A DNA stretch of 64,000 nt from Ziziphus jujuba (GCF_031755915.1 NC_083387.1:10933001-10997000), one strand, 5' to 3'; counted from the stretch's first letter, positions 23,318 to 36,727 are shown. Numbers and translations: made by a program. The notes: generated from the sequence alone by a model not told the origin.

Positions 23318-26300
23318 CTGTTCCCAAGAAGATTCTCGATTAGGATTACTAATTTACTCGTCAGTGATGATCCCATAATCACTCATCATATTAGCAATCC
23401 GTTTGTGGAGGTTTATATAAAAGGTCTTGCGAAAAAGATAAAAACATTTCTCAACGGAACACACACAACAACCTTTTACAGAACGTTTACACAACTACAG
23501 ATTAGTTTTTTTTTTTTTTTTTCAATAGTTCTAATTATTTTATTTTAAAGTCAAGAATCTTTTAACATTTTTCAGTTATCTATTTTATTCTTTTTTTTTT
23601 TTTAAGAGAGATTACAACATAGTCAATAAAAGTAAAATAAACCTATTTATTTTATATCTCATTTCTTAAAGCAATTTGAAAACTAATGGAAAACTATCAA
23701 AACCTTTTGACAAGAAAATTTTCCTTCCTATTGAAATTCAAAATTTTGTTTTTGGGCATGAAGAGAAAGACTTATGATTATTACCAAAAAAAAACAAAAA
23801 AAACAAAAAGAAAAAAGAAAAAAAAAAAAGAGTACGTGTTAAGTTTACCTATGTTTTAAAGTCATGTGATGTTCACCCGCTTATTTTGTTAGAAAAAATA
23901 TTAAAAAACGGTTGGGGCAAGTCAGAAATAATAATAATAATAATAATAAACACAATACAAAATCTCATATAATTTAAGGGTAAAAGCTATAAGCAGATAT
24001 TTAAAACAAAATATAAGAGTATTTGTACCTTTTTCATAATTTAAATATGTGTCCAGCTAATTACAAGCATATATTTTAATTTAAAAAAGCGAATATTGAA
24101 TAAATAAACGTGCCCTGATCAATTATATTGCCACTTCTCTTATTAATTTCTCTGATATCATTTCCATGGTGGTGTACTGAATCACGAACCAAAATTATAA
24201 GAAATCTGGTATATTTTTAGTAATGTTATATGAACTATTTAATTTATCAAATTGTCCGTCAAATATATATTTATTATTATTTAATTGGTTAATATTTTAA
24301 TATAAATCTAGATAAGTCAACTTTTGAAATTTTAATATTGTTCATATAGATAACATTTTAATATTATTCATATACTAAATACTAGTGTAGCAATAGAATT
24401 ATTTAATCTATTATGCCTAAGAAATTATTAAGCTCTATACAACTTATATATATACTTGACAAGGAAAAGAGAGAATTCATTCAATATTGGTTTAATGGTA
24501 TGCCTTTTATATTTACATTTCAAATTTAAAATATACCTCCTCTTTTTTAGTACAGAAACTATTGTACTTTGTTTTTTTTTTTTTTTTTAAAAAAAAAAAG
24601 CACAATTACTTTAAAAAAAAGAAAAAAAAGAACAAAAAAAAAGGACATAGATAAAAGAAAAGGAAGAAGAAGATGAGGGCTGAAGTTGCCAGCGAAGATT
24701 CATGTGACCATCTAACTTTGTAAACAAAATGCGCTAAGAATTGCCTCTGATAAACCAATCTAAAGCGTTGTGGGAGAGCTCCAACTTAAATCACCGATTG
24801 ATATGACAATATTAGATACCAGGGGGAAAAAAAAAATTACAATCGATGTAAAATGTATTATTATTTTTTTTTCTGGACTAAAATTGGTGTAAAAATGTAT
24901 TAAAGTGTATAAAAATCTATCTCTAATAAAATTTTAAAGTTTTTTTTAAAAAAAAAAAATTGATGCCGTAACATGATTTTAAATCAGTTTGAATGTTCCT
25001 AGAAAATGGTGTTTAAATATATATATATATATATATATAATAAATTTTTGAAAAAAAAAAAAAAAACTGATTGCTTTATTCAATACATATATCTATGTCC
25101 AATTGTCTAACTTCCACCTCTAATACAGGATAAAACCATTTGTATTAAAGGTGGGAGCTAGTACTCTTGGAATATGTAAGGGTTTTGGTATTTTTATTAA
25201 AGACCGGAGCACATGTTTCAGGAGTACAGTAATTTTTTTCCACACAAAGATATAAGAATAATCCAGAATCAAAAGTATATATTCTAATCCAGGAAAAGAA
25301 AATCCTGGCCTATAACTATATATATATATATATATAAATATGATATTTTCCCTGTGCGACCACTAATATTGGTTTCTAGTGGTAAAAGTGGTTTGCTCAG
25401 AGCATTAATTTCTATCTACCCAACTTTATTCGATGATAATTATTCATCACGTTGCAAACAGTGACGTTTCAGTCCAGTTATACATTCAGGGAAACTTTAT
25501 GCAGCAGGTCACCAATATGTGTATGTCGTTTCTTCAATTTGGCCAACTTTGTCACGGTTACTCTTTTATTTATTTATTTTAATTATTAATATGTTTATTT
25601 ATTTTGTGGACCGTATTGAATATGCACATTCTTCAAATTATTGAAATGGTGGGCACTGGTCACTGATTTACCAAGAAAGAAACAGGTGGTCACACTTGCT
25701 AAGCTGCTGTGATCGGGACATGATCAGTGGCGAATCTACCATGAGGCAGGCAGACAGCATGTCTCCTCAATCATTTTACTCACTTAGGAGCAAAAAATTG
25801 TATGCTGAATTTAATAGTTTTTTAGATACAAAAATTGGCATGTGAATTTTATACTGAATTTTACACAATTTTGTATCTAAGGACTATCCAATTTCTAATC
25901 CATAAGAGCTTTTTTTATATTGTTTATACCGTATTTGATACATGGGATTAGGATTGAGATCGAAGTACATGGAATTAACATTAAAATTGACATTGAAATT
26001 TTAATGTTAATGGATTTAACGTATTGTCTTTTAGAAGAGGTTGGTGGAATTAACATCAAAATTATTTTTACATCTATTTGAAATGTCCATATAAACGCTT
26101 ATTAAATTTGTACAGTTTCTATATTATTTTAGTTATTTTTAATTAAAAAAAAAAAATCAACAGGGCAACCCTTTTTCTCCCTTGACTCTGCTTGCCTCAT
26201 CCCCTCTAACTTTCTCCATCTTCGTAGGTCCTTCTGTTCTTTTCCTTGCCTGTTCAACTTTCGATCCCAATAGCAATTGGTTCAACTTTTTCAACTCGCA

Positions 26301-26413
26301 TGCTTCTTTGCCTTGCTAGAGATGATTCCATATTTTTATATATGGGATTTTCTTTTGATTTTCATTCCCCGTTGCATTTGGTGGATTGTTTGTTGGAGAA
26401 AAAGGGATTTCAA
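20781..26413. other. Long AT-rich intergenic region with minor repeats
   Basis: No exon was recognised. It contains degenerate repeats of AAATTTTAATGAATTTT type (20930-21300, possibly a decayed MITE), poly(A) runs (23280-23313, 23770-23830, 24570-24660, 25050-25068) and (TA)n runs. A block near 24100-24150 with TGATCAATTATATTGCCAC resembles one at 37405-37430 upstream of dioxygenase copy 3, so it may be the promoter side of a lost cluster member. At 25725 CAGTGGCGAATCTACCATGA looks like the end of a hAT-type element, but its partner was not found. Confidence 0.4.
21845..21976. repeat. Two 66-bp tandem units
   Basis: Units at 21845-21910 and 21911-21976, both starting TTGTCTTCTTGTTTC and including AGTCGAATAGGCATGGGATT. 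They differ at about two positions. Confidence 0.95.
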
Positions 26414-29215
26414 TGTAACATCTCATTTCATAAAATGCTTAAATATTAAAATTTTAACTGAATTTGACTAATTAGATTATTTATTAATCCCATATTTGAT
26501 TTTTTATATGACCAAAGTTTCAGTTTGACTATTATACCATGGCGTAGAGTACGTCGATATGAGTTTATAGACTGGTGATACGTCTAATTTTGAGTTACGG
26601 TTAAAAAATTATTATTTTGAAAATTTTTTAACAGTGGTATTATATTATTGTTCAAAATAGTTTCAAAATTTTGTCTGTTAGTAAACCAGAGACTTATATA
26701 TACATGGGGAATCATGCCCTTTATTAAACTATTATAAAAAAATCCAAAAAATTCCAAAATCTCTTAAAAATCCAACAAACTCGAGAAAGATCTGAACCGG
26801 ATCGGTCCAAACCTGTTTGAACACCAACTAGGTTAAGTCGGTTTTGATCATTTTTCAACCACCTTAATGCCCGGTCATTGTGGAGGCCCACCTTGAGGTG
26901 ATCTCGACCAAAAAATTTCCACCTAGTTGGCCAACAGACACGTTGAGATTTGCATCCTAAAGTTGGCAATGGCGAGTTGTGGGTCTTTTGATAATTTGGT
27001 CATTTTTTGATCATTCCATATCGACCCATGCTCCTTATCCACCATTTTTGAACCCTCTGAATACATTGACATTCTCTCTTTGCCAATATTCCTCACCTTT
27101 TGAGAGATCCTTCAACTAGAAGTTTGATAGAATCTTTTGACGTGTTTTTCAGCTGCCAGTGATACTTTTGGACTAGATGAGCATACCATTGTATTTTTCA
27201 TCTCTTGAGCTTTTCAATAATATAAAGTTTGTAAATTTTGGATATCGTTTAATAATTTTTTTATTTTTGAATTAATTAGTTAAAGACTAGAAAAAATTAG
27301 ACTGTGTTTGAATAATTTAGGATCAAATTAGAGTTGATTTTATGTAATTAGATATTAGTAGGATATATTGAAATGTTCAATTTCATAAAATTGGCTTTCG
27401 GGACAAAAACGTCAATTTTTGATATCAAATCTTAAGGGTTTGTCATATAATTGGATTGCTTGATATCTAATTTATGTAATCTTATGGTTCTATAAAATAT
27501 TTTAAGATATTTGATACGTATCAAAGTATTATATTATAGACACCTACATTGAGTCTAGAAGTGACCCTGCAGAGGAGTAGGAGTGAGTATTAGCGGTATT
27601 TATGAGTGGCCATATTTTCAAATAATTTTGTGCATGCTAGTATAATATATATGGTTTGATTTAAATATTTATTTTATCTATATATAAATATTTATTTTTT
27701 CATATATATGTTATAATTTCATATGACTTTTGATAATATTTTTAATGGTTTTAAATTCTAATGAGTTCATAATAAACTTATGAATATTGGTATTAAAATA
27801 TTTTAGTAATTAAATCTTTATTTTAAACCTTTTGAAAAATAATAATTTTAAAAAAGCGGATTGGAAATTATATATTTTCAACTATGTTTAAGTATTTTAT
27901 ATTTTCAAGTACTTAAAATGGTTTATGGTTATATATATTTCATTGTTGGTATTTATGTTTTGACATGAAAGGGTGAGTTGAAAATTTTGGAATATTTGAA
28001 TAAATGACTTGATTTGAATATTAAATTATGCTTTATGGTACCATATTGTTGGACAAGTAGAAAAGTATAATCCTGAAAAGATTATTTTATGAATATTATA
28101 TTGTTATTTTTTAATTGGTATACTATATAGTACTAGTGTATTTATTCAGTATTATATTATAATGTGCAGGTTTGTCATGATGCCTATAGTACATTAAATG
28201 TCATAAAGTGAGTTCATCACACAAGTTTATTGTTGCCATAATACATTTCATATACTAAGGATCGTGAAGTGTGTTTATCCCATAAGTTTGTATTGTCATG
28301 ATGTTTTTAGAATGCTAGAGCTCATAAGGTTGGTTCATCCCACAGGTTCTTTTTCTTTTTACTATCTAGTAGTGTTTCAAGATACCATGTCCCACTTGAT
28401 AGTTTTAGATATATCGTATAATATATTATTTATGTTTTGAATACATTGTCAGTTTTCTGATTAGTTATAGTTTTACTATATTTTTCATAATTATTTTATA
28501 AAATTATATTTATATTTTTTTATGCTCAATATTTAAATCATGATTAATACAGTTTATAATATTTTAATGGTTATTGATTTATACTAATTAATATCGGTCT
28601 TATGATACTAATTTGGTGTACAAGTTGGGTTTTATGAAATAGATTTTAAATGGAAAATCTTTCTAAAGAGTGGAACGAGGGTCTTAAGAAAAAGATTTAT
28701 AGAAATAAAATATTATTTTTTTATTGTACTTTGCCATTCTTTGAAATATTTTTATCTCATGTTTTATATATTTTTAAAATTGTTCCCCTAGACCTAGGCA
28801 ATTAATGAACAGTCTACTTTGTGTATCACTTATTATTCTATGTTTTCCACTGCAACAACAGTATTTATTTTTCCTTATTCATCTTTATTTTGTTAGACTT
28901 ATTTGTATCAGTTGTATTACTTAATTTTTAAATACTCTTATGTAAATTATAAATACAGTAGTGACCCTATTATGTATGTATCGTAATGATTTATAGTATG
29001 ATAGACTGTAAATATTGATTATAATTGTGGATTTATATACTGTTATGACTCCATTTTTATATATTAAAATATTATTTGATATTTGTATGTATATTGTTTG
29101 TTCATGGTGGATGAGATTCCATTGGATTTTCTTTAAGAATTGCCAAATGAAACTTCCATATTTAGGGCTGTTCGAGAGTCTTGAGAGGATTCTCAAAGTG
29201 GTGGAAGATGTGAAT
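26414..29215 (+). mobile_element. Degraded solo LTR F (family 2)
   Basis: Starts TGTAACATCTC after TTCAA. It shares with the LTR at 32368-35219 (read in reverse) the segment TTTTGTCTGTTAGT...CCA...GACTTATATA, a set of three about 70-bp repeats (28166-28350, motif ATAAGTTTGT...CATGATG) and a tail with CCATTGGAT then GGATTCTCAAAGTGG. The exact right end and its TSD could not be found; about 29215 is where similarity to the other copy fades. CpG loss and many differences suggest an old insertion. Confidence 0.7.
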
Positions 29216-29289
29216 ATGCTTCACAACCCCCAAAAAAAAAAAGGAAAAGAAAAAGAAAAAGAAAATCCCAATTTTAATTTAAAAAAAAA

Positions 29290-29378
29290 ATGAAACTCAT
29301 TCCCTTAGGAGGCTCACTAATTTTAGGAAACTCAATGTTGAAAACATCCAAATTTGCCATTTTAGGATACAAGAATAA
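29290..29378 (+). pseudogene. Relic of dioxygenase exon 3 (C-terminal end)
   Basis: Reads NETHSLRRLTNFRKLNVEN then IQICHFRIQE and TAA, clearly matching the last residues of copy 2 (HRKLTNFKKLNVENLQTYHFRIQN). Everything upstream of this in a normal gene is absent; a poly(A)-like, A-rich stretch and the long LTR F lie directly before it. This is the 3' end of a lost cluster member. It is still open over its 29 codons, but it has no start and no catalytic residues. Confidence 0.88.
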
Positions 29379-30340
29379 ATTGCAAAAATGTTATTTGTCG
29401 CTATTGTTGAACGATTAGAAATAGAATGTAAATGCTACATAATAATTGAAATGGTTATTACACAGAGTTTACTTTTAAAATTTCATTATGAAAAATGATT
29501 AAATTAAATGCTCTAATTAAATTTCCATATAAACTAATGGTCATCATCGGTGGTGATAAATAATACAATTCAATAATTTTTCTTTCAAAAAAATAGTACA
29601 GGGAGTAATTAACTAAGCAATTTATGCATGCACATGTACAAGCACATGTTGTTTTAGTGAAGTGAGGCTGCCTCAATATATTTATTAGGTTGTGAATTTG
29701 AGACTATTTATATATTATTAGAAATTGTTGAAATAATTAAAAAAAAACACATGTTTTAAATAATGACATTGGATAATTTTTTTTTTTTTTTTGGCTATTT
29801 TAAATAATAAAATTGGATTATGCTATTTTAAATAATGGTATTAGATTCTACCATTTTCTTGTTGTTTTAAAGAATGAATTGGATTATAATATTTTCTTGT
29901 ATTCAAGTGCAGGCACTTTAATTTTGGCACCCATTTAACATTTGTGTCTTGGCTCCTTTAATGTGTATGAAAAAGAAGATCCAATAAATTAAGCAATAGA
30001 AAGTAATAAAAAGGTTTTTTAATCCAGGTTGTTGATTGTATAATGGGTCTGCTTCTTCTTCTTCTTCTTCTCCTCCTCCCTCTCCTCTCTCTCTTTCTAA
30101 ACGGTGGATTAGGGGAAAGATCTTTTATCACATAATATTTTTATGATCAAGGGGGATCATGTTTGGCAAGTAAAAAATTAGATAGTTCATAGTGGATACG
30201 TCATTCAAGGATCAAAAGAGATGTTGAGGATTGAAAGGAGATTTTGAGAGTATAGTATAGGAATTTGATTCATTCTCATGCTGAAGACTAGACTAATCAT
30301 TCAATTAAATTAAATGTTGCTGCTTCTTTCTCTACTCTAC

Positions 30341-30530
30341 GATGTTCTATTAGAATCATTGCTAGAATTTCTTTTGCATTTAAGTCATAGTTTCATATCT
30401 AGGATGTTCTATTAGAATCATGGCTAGAATTTCTTTTGCATTTAAGTCATAGTTTCATATCTAGGATGTTCTATTAGAATCATGGCTAGAATTTCTTTTG
30501 CATTAAAGTAGTCACGGTTTCATATCTTGA
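30341..30530. repeat. Three 62-bp tandem units
   Basis: Units begin at 30341, 30403 and 30465 with GATGTTCTATTAGAATCAT and continue GCTAGAATTTCTTTTGCATT. The third has a small insertion (AAAGTAGTCACGG). Confidence 0.95.
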
Positions 30531-30539
30531 CAAATTTTG

Positions 30540-30805
30540 CATTGCTGGCAACAACGACTGCTGTATTTAATGCGCTTGCATTATCATCTCAAGAGCAGTG
30601 GACATTAATTATATGTGAATCTGACTCTAAAAAAGTTATTGGATACTCCAAGGAGCCCAACTCAAAATGCAGTTGAGAATGTGAAAATGTCGTTAACAAA
30701 ATAAGGTCTTTTGCTTGTGGTGAGTTTTTAGAGAGGCTAATGAAGCTTCTCTTTTTTCGAGCAAATGGGAACTGTCTTGCTCACTTCAAAACGGATTAAT
30801 TTATT
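30540..30805 (+). pseudogene. Decayed RNase H-like fragment of a non-LTR retroelement
   Basis: One frame reads ATTTAVFNALALSSQEQW, then TLIICESDSKKVIGYS, a stop, and further on FFRANGNCLAHF. The ESDSKKVI strand and the later FR-N-(A/C)-AH motif are the pattern of the RNase H-like (RVT_3) domain at the end of plant LINE-type reverse transcriptases. At least one in-frame stop shows it is dead. The assignment is by pattern memory. Confidence 0.6.
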
Positions 30806-31534
30806 AGCATAACTGATGTTAGTCAAGAGGTTAAATTTGCTCTAAATAAAGATGGATGTATATGATTTTGTTTGTTGATAATGTATTCTTATTAAAAAAT
30901 ATAATAATAATAATAAAAAGTGAGTCTAAAAATTTTATGATGGAGAGGAGGCTTTACAAGCGCCACCATGGCTGTGCAATTCGCAATTCCAAAGGTGGAA
31001 GCTTTGGAAACTCAAGCAGAAATGGCTTTTGTTTAGGATCTATTTCATTTGTACCCTTCAAATTTACATCAATTATAATTTAATCTTTTAAAATTTAAAA
31101 TTTACAACAATCTTATAGAAATTTGAATGATATTAATATAAAAAGTGTGAATGAAATAATAAAAGTGATTTTTAGAAATCTAAACAAAAAAAAAAATGAT
31201 ATTTTTGAAATTAAATCAAGCTTTAAAAAATATAGATAAAATTAACTAGGTCGTACGTTCATAGTAGAAGGTTGAATCGAGAAAGGCGAGCATTGAGTGA
31301 ATTAAGGGTGGTGTTCTTTTTTGTCTTTTCTTTTTTTCTTAAACAAAAAAAATGCTTCTACCATAGCTCTGCGTCACATGACATGGGATCATTCGAAGCA
31401 ATAACAGAGCTTGTCAAGCCTTGAACCTTAATGTCCGGACTCTCAGAGTCTCATATGTGAAAGCTGAGGAATTTCCTTCTGCTAAACTATCAATCTCGGT
31501 GGTAGTTTTAGGCTTGTTTTCATGCGCATGTGTT

Positions 31535-31546
31535 TGTGTGTGTGTG

Positions 31547-31577
<31 letters not shown>
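31535..31577. repeat. Compound (TG)n-(TA)n microsatellite
   Basis: TG run at about 31535-31551 followed by CA and a TA run to 31577. Confidence 0.9.
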
Positions 31578-32367
31578 GTATTAATTTCCATGTGCCATAT
31601 AGATCCACTTAAATGATGATGTGACAAAATCTATTAAAATCCAATATAAACCATAATTGAGGTAGTTCAAAAAATAAAAGGATATGGACCAAATTGACAC
31701 CTCATCCCAAAGAGAAGAGTAAAACTATTGTCCAATTAGGATCGCATGGTTTTTACTCAAAAAAAATAAAAAAAATAAATAAGATTCAAAGGTCTTATTT
31801 ATTTTTGTGATTGAGGATCATGTAATTCTTGGATGGATGGGATTTTTTACACAAAGTGTAAAGGTGTTAAATTGTAATTTGGAAAAAAAAAAAAAAAGAA
31901 GAAGCTAAAATTCTATAAATGCCTTTGACCTTTTCATCGTAGTAGGTTAAATTGGATAAATATGAGTGGCAAAATTTTTTTTGTCAAATTTATAGTATCC
32001 ATGATGTGACATTATTTAAATGGTTTACCTTCCCATATATATATGATAATATCAATTTAATACCATTAAGAAACTGTCATATAATTGATTATCAAAATTT
32101 TGATAAAAAAATTTGATACCTGTAGTATTATTCGGTTAAATTTTCATTCAAGGATTAAAACTCAATGTGTGTATATCGACGGCCTAGATCGCTGTTAAGT
32201 GTCAGTGCACCACATACATAACTATTACATTATTGAAAACTAACAAAAACCCTTCTTCTTTTTTTTCTTTTTTTTTTTTTCCCTTCTTCTATAATATCAT
32301 TTCGGGCTTCTCTATTTTGAACTTCTGTTACAAATGCATTTCTATTTGGACGAATTTCACTATATAT

Positions 32368-35219
32368 TGATAGGACCCACCTTGGGAACCTTCCCAGGAT
32401 TCCTCGGGTGGTTCCGCCTAGTAAAGTCTCATTGGACAATCCCTAGAAAATATCCAATGGAACCTCATCTTAAAATGTGGACAACAAACACAAGCGATAA
32501 CAATAATACCTCAATATGTATATAAAAAAAAATAAATCCACAACAGCATAAGGTCTACAACTAGCCTACTGTACTATAGGCCATAACTACACGCATAAGT
32601 ACCATGGTCTCTATGGAGTCTCAGATCTAAAATCAAAGCATTCTACGAGTATCAACGAAGTCTAGGAGTACAAATAAGTAATAAATAAATCCAAAAGATA
32701 ACAGTAGATAAAGGAACGATAAATATGGTTGCTGTCCTGGAAGGAACAAAACGATAAGCTGTGCGCGAGATAGGCTGCTACTAGCTGCCTAGGCTTAGGA
32801 GAACGAATTTAAAACAATAAAACGTTAGATAAAAGAAATCTCAGTGAGTGGCATAGTATAATAGAAAAATAATAATTTATTTCTGAAAAATTTTTCTCTC
32901 AAGACATCTCTTTCCACTCGTTTGAAAAGTTTTCTGTTTAAAAATCATTTCACAAAACCCAAACTTGTACCCCAATTAATATCATAAAAACCGATGCTCA
33001 AAAGCATGAATGAACGATCATTGTAATATTATGAAATGTCTCAAATCAAGATATAAACATTTGAGCATAAAATATAATACATACAGTTCCACCAAATAAA
33101 TTTGAAAATGCAAAAATTACCACAATATTTGTAAATCAACAATATATACAAGCATATACAATGTACCATACGATGTATCAATCTGCAAACCGTGGGATAC
33201 ACCCACCTCACGACCCTCAATATATGAACGGTGTCGTGGAAATAATAAATAACCGTCGGGACGTACCCAACCTCATAGTCCGTGGCAATAATAAACCGTT
33301 GGATGATACCAACCTCACGGCACCGTGATAATAATAATAAACGGTTGGATAAATCCGACCTCACAGTCCGTGGTAATAATAGATAACCGTTGGATGAAAC
33401 CAACCTCACGGCACCGTGGTAAACCCAGCGCACTGTAATATAATATTAAACCAAACTCTGGTACTATACAGTACATCGATTTAAAATAACCGATACAGTA
33501 TCTTACCGTATCATAAATCATAATTTAATATTCACACTCAACCGCTTGTCTAAATATCTAAAAAAAAAAAATTCAAATCATGATTTCTTACTAAAATAAG
33601 AAAATACCACAGTGAAATATATTCACCATAAACCGATTATAAGCACCAAATATTTTGAAGTATTTGATCATGCTTAAACTCATTTGATTTTTAATCTGCT
33701 TTTTCAAACCAAATAGTTTCCAAAATGATTTAAAATCTCAATTTAATTATCAAGATATTTAAATACCACAAGTCCATTTATGAACCCATTGAAATTGAAA
33801 ATCACTTAAAATATTATCAAAAGTTACATAAAATGAGAACACATATATGTAAAAGTAAATCCTCATGTATCCCTAGAATGAACATTCAAATCAAACGATA
33901 GGTATAAGTAAAATACTCAAACCACATATATATATATACATATATACTCAAAATATTTTTAAAACTAATAACCACTCACAGTACTGTAGATGCTCACGTC
34001 TGTTCCTCTAAAGGATTGCCTTCAGGCTCAACTCGAGTGCCTGTAGTATAATAAAATATTTCTCAAGCTCCAAATGAGTAAATCAAAGATACTTGTATAA
34101 TCCAAATGTCTCAAAATAATTTATAGTACTATAAAATTGCATAAATTGGACACCGAACAGTCCAATTATACCGTGTGTCCTTAGGATCCGATACCCAAAA
34201 TTGGGGATTTTCACTCGAAGTCTAATATTTTGAAATCAAACCACTTAATGGGTCCTAATAATATCCAATTCACTAATTCAACTCCAATTTTAACTAATTT
34301 GACCAATTTTGTCCAAACACAGTCCCCAACTTATCCGAAAATTAACTAATTGACCCAAAAACGGAAAAATTATCAAACGACCTCCAAAATTCATAAACTT
34401 TATATTGAAGGAAAGCCCAAGAGACAAGGAACTCATCAGTATGCTCACCTTGGTCTAAAGTTTCCTTCGGTGGCTGGAAAACACTGTTAAAGCGTCGGCC
34501 GAACTTCCCATTGTCGGATCTTTCAAACGGTGAGGAATCTGGACAAAATAACCATGGAAATGAGTTCAGAGGGGTCAAAAATAGTGGAAAAGGTATATGG
34601 GTTGGCCTGAGAAAATCCGGCGACCCACCTCGCCTGCCGCCGCGGACTTCACGGGCCCAATCTGGGTGTGTCTGGCCGCCTCTTGCCGTGAAATTTCACG
34701 ACTGAGCACGCCATCAAGTGACCTTTCTAGTTGGCTAGCCCGTGTAAGTGGTGGTTGGCCGGAAATGGGCAAAACGACGATGACCCGATTTGACGGTAAA
34801 CCGGTCGAAACGACCCAATTTGGACCCACGGGTCTGAGGAGAGAATTTCTCGGGTTTTGGGGAAAAATGGGTATTTTGGGCTTTGTTTCCTGTTTGACAC
34901 GCTTACCTTGGCTTATATAAAGTCTTGGATCACTAACAGACAAAAACTGTGGACTGGCTTGGACACTGATTCAAAACTTATGCTTAAAACTTTTCACAAT
35001 CATAACTTTTTATTCGTTACTCAGAATTTGACGTGCCGCCAGTCTATAAACTCGTGTCGACGAGATCTACACAATGGTACCTTAGTCAAACCAAAAATAT
35101 TGGTTATTAAAAAAGTCAACTTGAACCCATATATTGTTCACTTGGTCAAACTTGGTTAAACTTAGTCAATTTGATCAAACTTGTTTAATCATGTATATTT
35201 TTTGGTACGGGGTGTTGCA
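32368..35219 (-). mobile_element. Solo LTR E (family 2, 2.85 kb)
   Basis: On the minus strand it starts TGCAACACCCCGTACC and ends GGGTCCTATCA. A perfect 5-bp duplication TATAT flanks it (32363-32367 and 35220-35224), though this is a low-complexity word. It has a TTGAC-rich head (35080-35175 as GTCAA), a CCGGC-rich part near 34600-34830 and a tandem-repeat block at 33190-33420. No internal domain or partner LTR is visible. Confidence 0.85.
33190..33420. repeat. About 45-bp tandem repeats inside LTR E
   Basis: Units start at 33190, 33253, 33296, 33342 and 33387 with CCGTTGGAT-type text followed by AACCTCACGG and CCGTGGTAATAATA. Related repeats occur at 28166-28350 in LTR F, in the opposite orientation. 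Confidence 0.85.
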
Positions 35220-35224
35220 TATAT

Positions 35225-36727
35225 AGCCCTTCACGTTTCATTTTTATTTCATCTTATACTTGTTCCACTTTCTCTATTTTTAATGGTCAAACTATAGTGA
35301 ACTCATATATTTGACTTTGGTATCAAAATTTGACTTTAATATCAAAATTTAACTTTGATATCAAAGCCAAACTATCAAATTCTGACTTTGATATAATATA
35401 TATATATATATATATACACATAAAATTTTATTTTTGGATACTACTATAGTTTTAGTGACAAAATCAAATTTTGCTATTGGAATTTTTTGGATAAAACATG
35501 TGTAGTGGATCCAAAACAACTCATATGTTTGCCTTAAATGATACTTTTTACCTTTTAAATATCTATATAAATATCCATTTATTATTCTAGTTTTATATTT
35601 GTTTTCAAATTATAAATTTTTTATATTGTAAGAAATAATGGATAAATAACTGAAAAATAATAAAATTGTGATTTTTCATTTAGTAGCTATCACCAATGAG
35701 ACAATGAAATAAATAAACCACAATGCTAAAGAGACAGCATGATTGATATAAGTAAACATGTGGTCCGATATATATTATTTGCAAATAGGGACATTATATG
35801 CATGTGACAATTGATAATATATAATACACAATTAGATTCCTATCACATTGATTTGATGATTTTATCAACTTTCTTTTTAATTTTTAGATTATTACAAGAA
35901 TTGAGATTTAAAAATTCATTTATACTTTTATTTGGATTTTAAAGGGTTTATTTTGTTCAAATAAAACTTTAATATGGCAGCAAATTCATATTTGATCAAT
36001 AAATTATAATTTTTAATGTGATTCGAAGATTAATGATAAAAAACCTAATACTAATTATCAGATGGATCTAAAAAGAGTTTGATTCTCTATTTATATGAGT
36101 TTATCTCTTATTATGATGATTCTCCATTTATATGAGTCTATCTCTCATCAAGAAATCTTTGGGTAATTAAATCCATAATAGTTATAGTTATGTGGTTAGT
36201 TGCATTATCAATGTTATTAAAATTTAAATATAAAACCTTAAAATGGGATTTACATGGCAAATGCATCTAAGTTAGTTGCATTATTAATGTTATTAAAATT
36301 TAAATGTAAAACCCTAGAATAGGATATAGGCAATTTTTAGTATTTATCATGTAAGATTTTTTTTTAATTTAATAAAATTAAAGATTTGCTGCCTAGATAA
36401 TTCTAACACATATAAAGTCAAACTCATATCAGATTAAAATGATGATTTTATTTATTATGTTTTTATTTATTACTTTTTATATCATTCCGTGGTTAAAAAT
36501 TAAAAATAAATTAATAATTTTATATGAATTTAGTAATATATTAAAATTTTATTCAGAAAAATAAACTTTATAGATATTTTATAGAAATTTTGATGTTAGA
36601 ATAATAAAAGATATTGTTTTTTTTTTTTTGATGAAAATAATAAAAGATATTGTTAATCGATTTTTTGTGAATTTAATTTTATATATAATACATTAACGTA
36701 CAGTTACGGTCACAGTAACATCTCTTC

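Larger units (their letters stand above)
29379..32367. other. Downstream flank block duplicated at 41.5-43.8 kb
   Basis: Shares short similar stretches in the same order with 41581-43800: GTAATTAACTAAGCAATTTA then GCACATGTTGTTTT; CCAATAAATTAAGCAAT; GATTAGGGGAAAGATCTTTT; AATTTTATGATGGAGAGGAG; and GTGTAAAGGTG...AATTGT near 31857. It also contains the 62-bp repeats, an RNase H relic, a TG/TA microsatellite and a block at 32140-32250 similar to 37060-37180. No intact gene was recognised. Confidence 0.6.

Noticed and set aside
33190..33420. CRISPR-like regular repeats
   Set aside because: Units are adjacent, diverged and without unique spacers, and they sit inside a plant LTR.
33041..33521. Minus-strand frames with repeated VRWVYP-like text
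   Set aside because: Produced by the 45-bp tandem repeats in LTR E; not a repeat protein.
34342..34943. Several overlapping frames on both strands near 34.3-34.9 kb
   Set aside because: They lie in the CCGGC-rich part of LTR E, are open because of base composition, and match no family.
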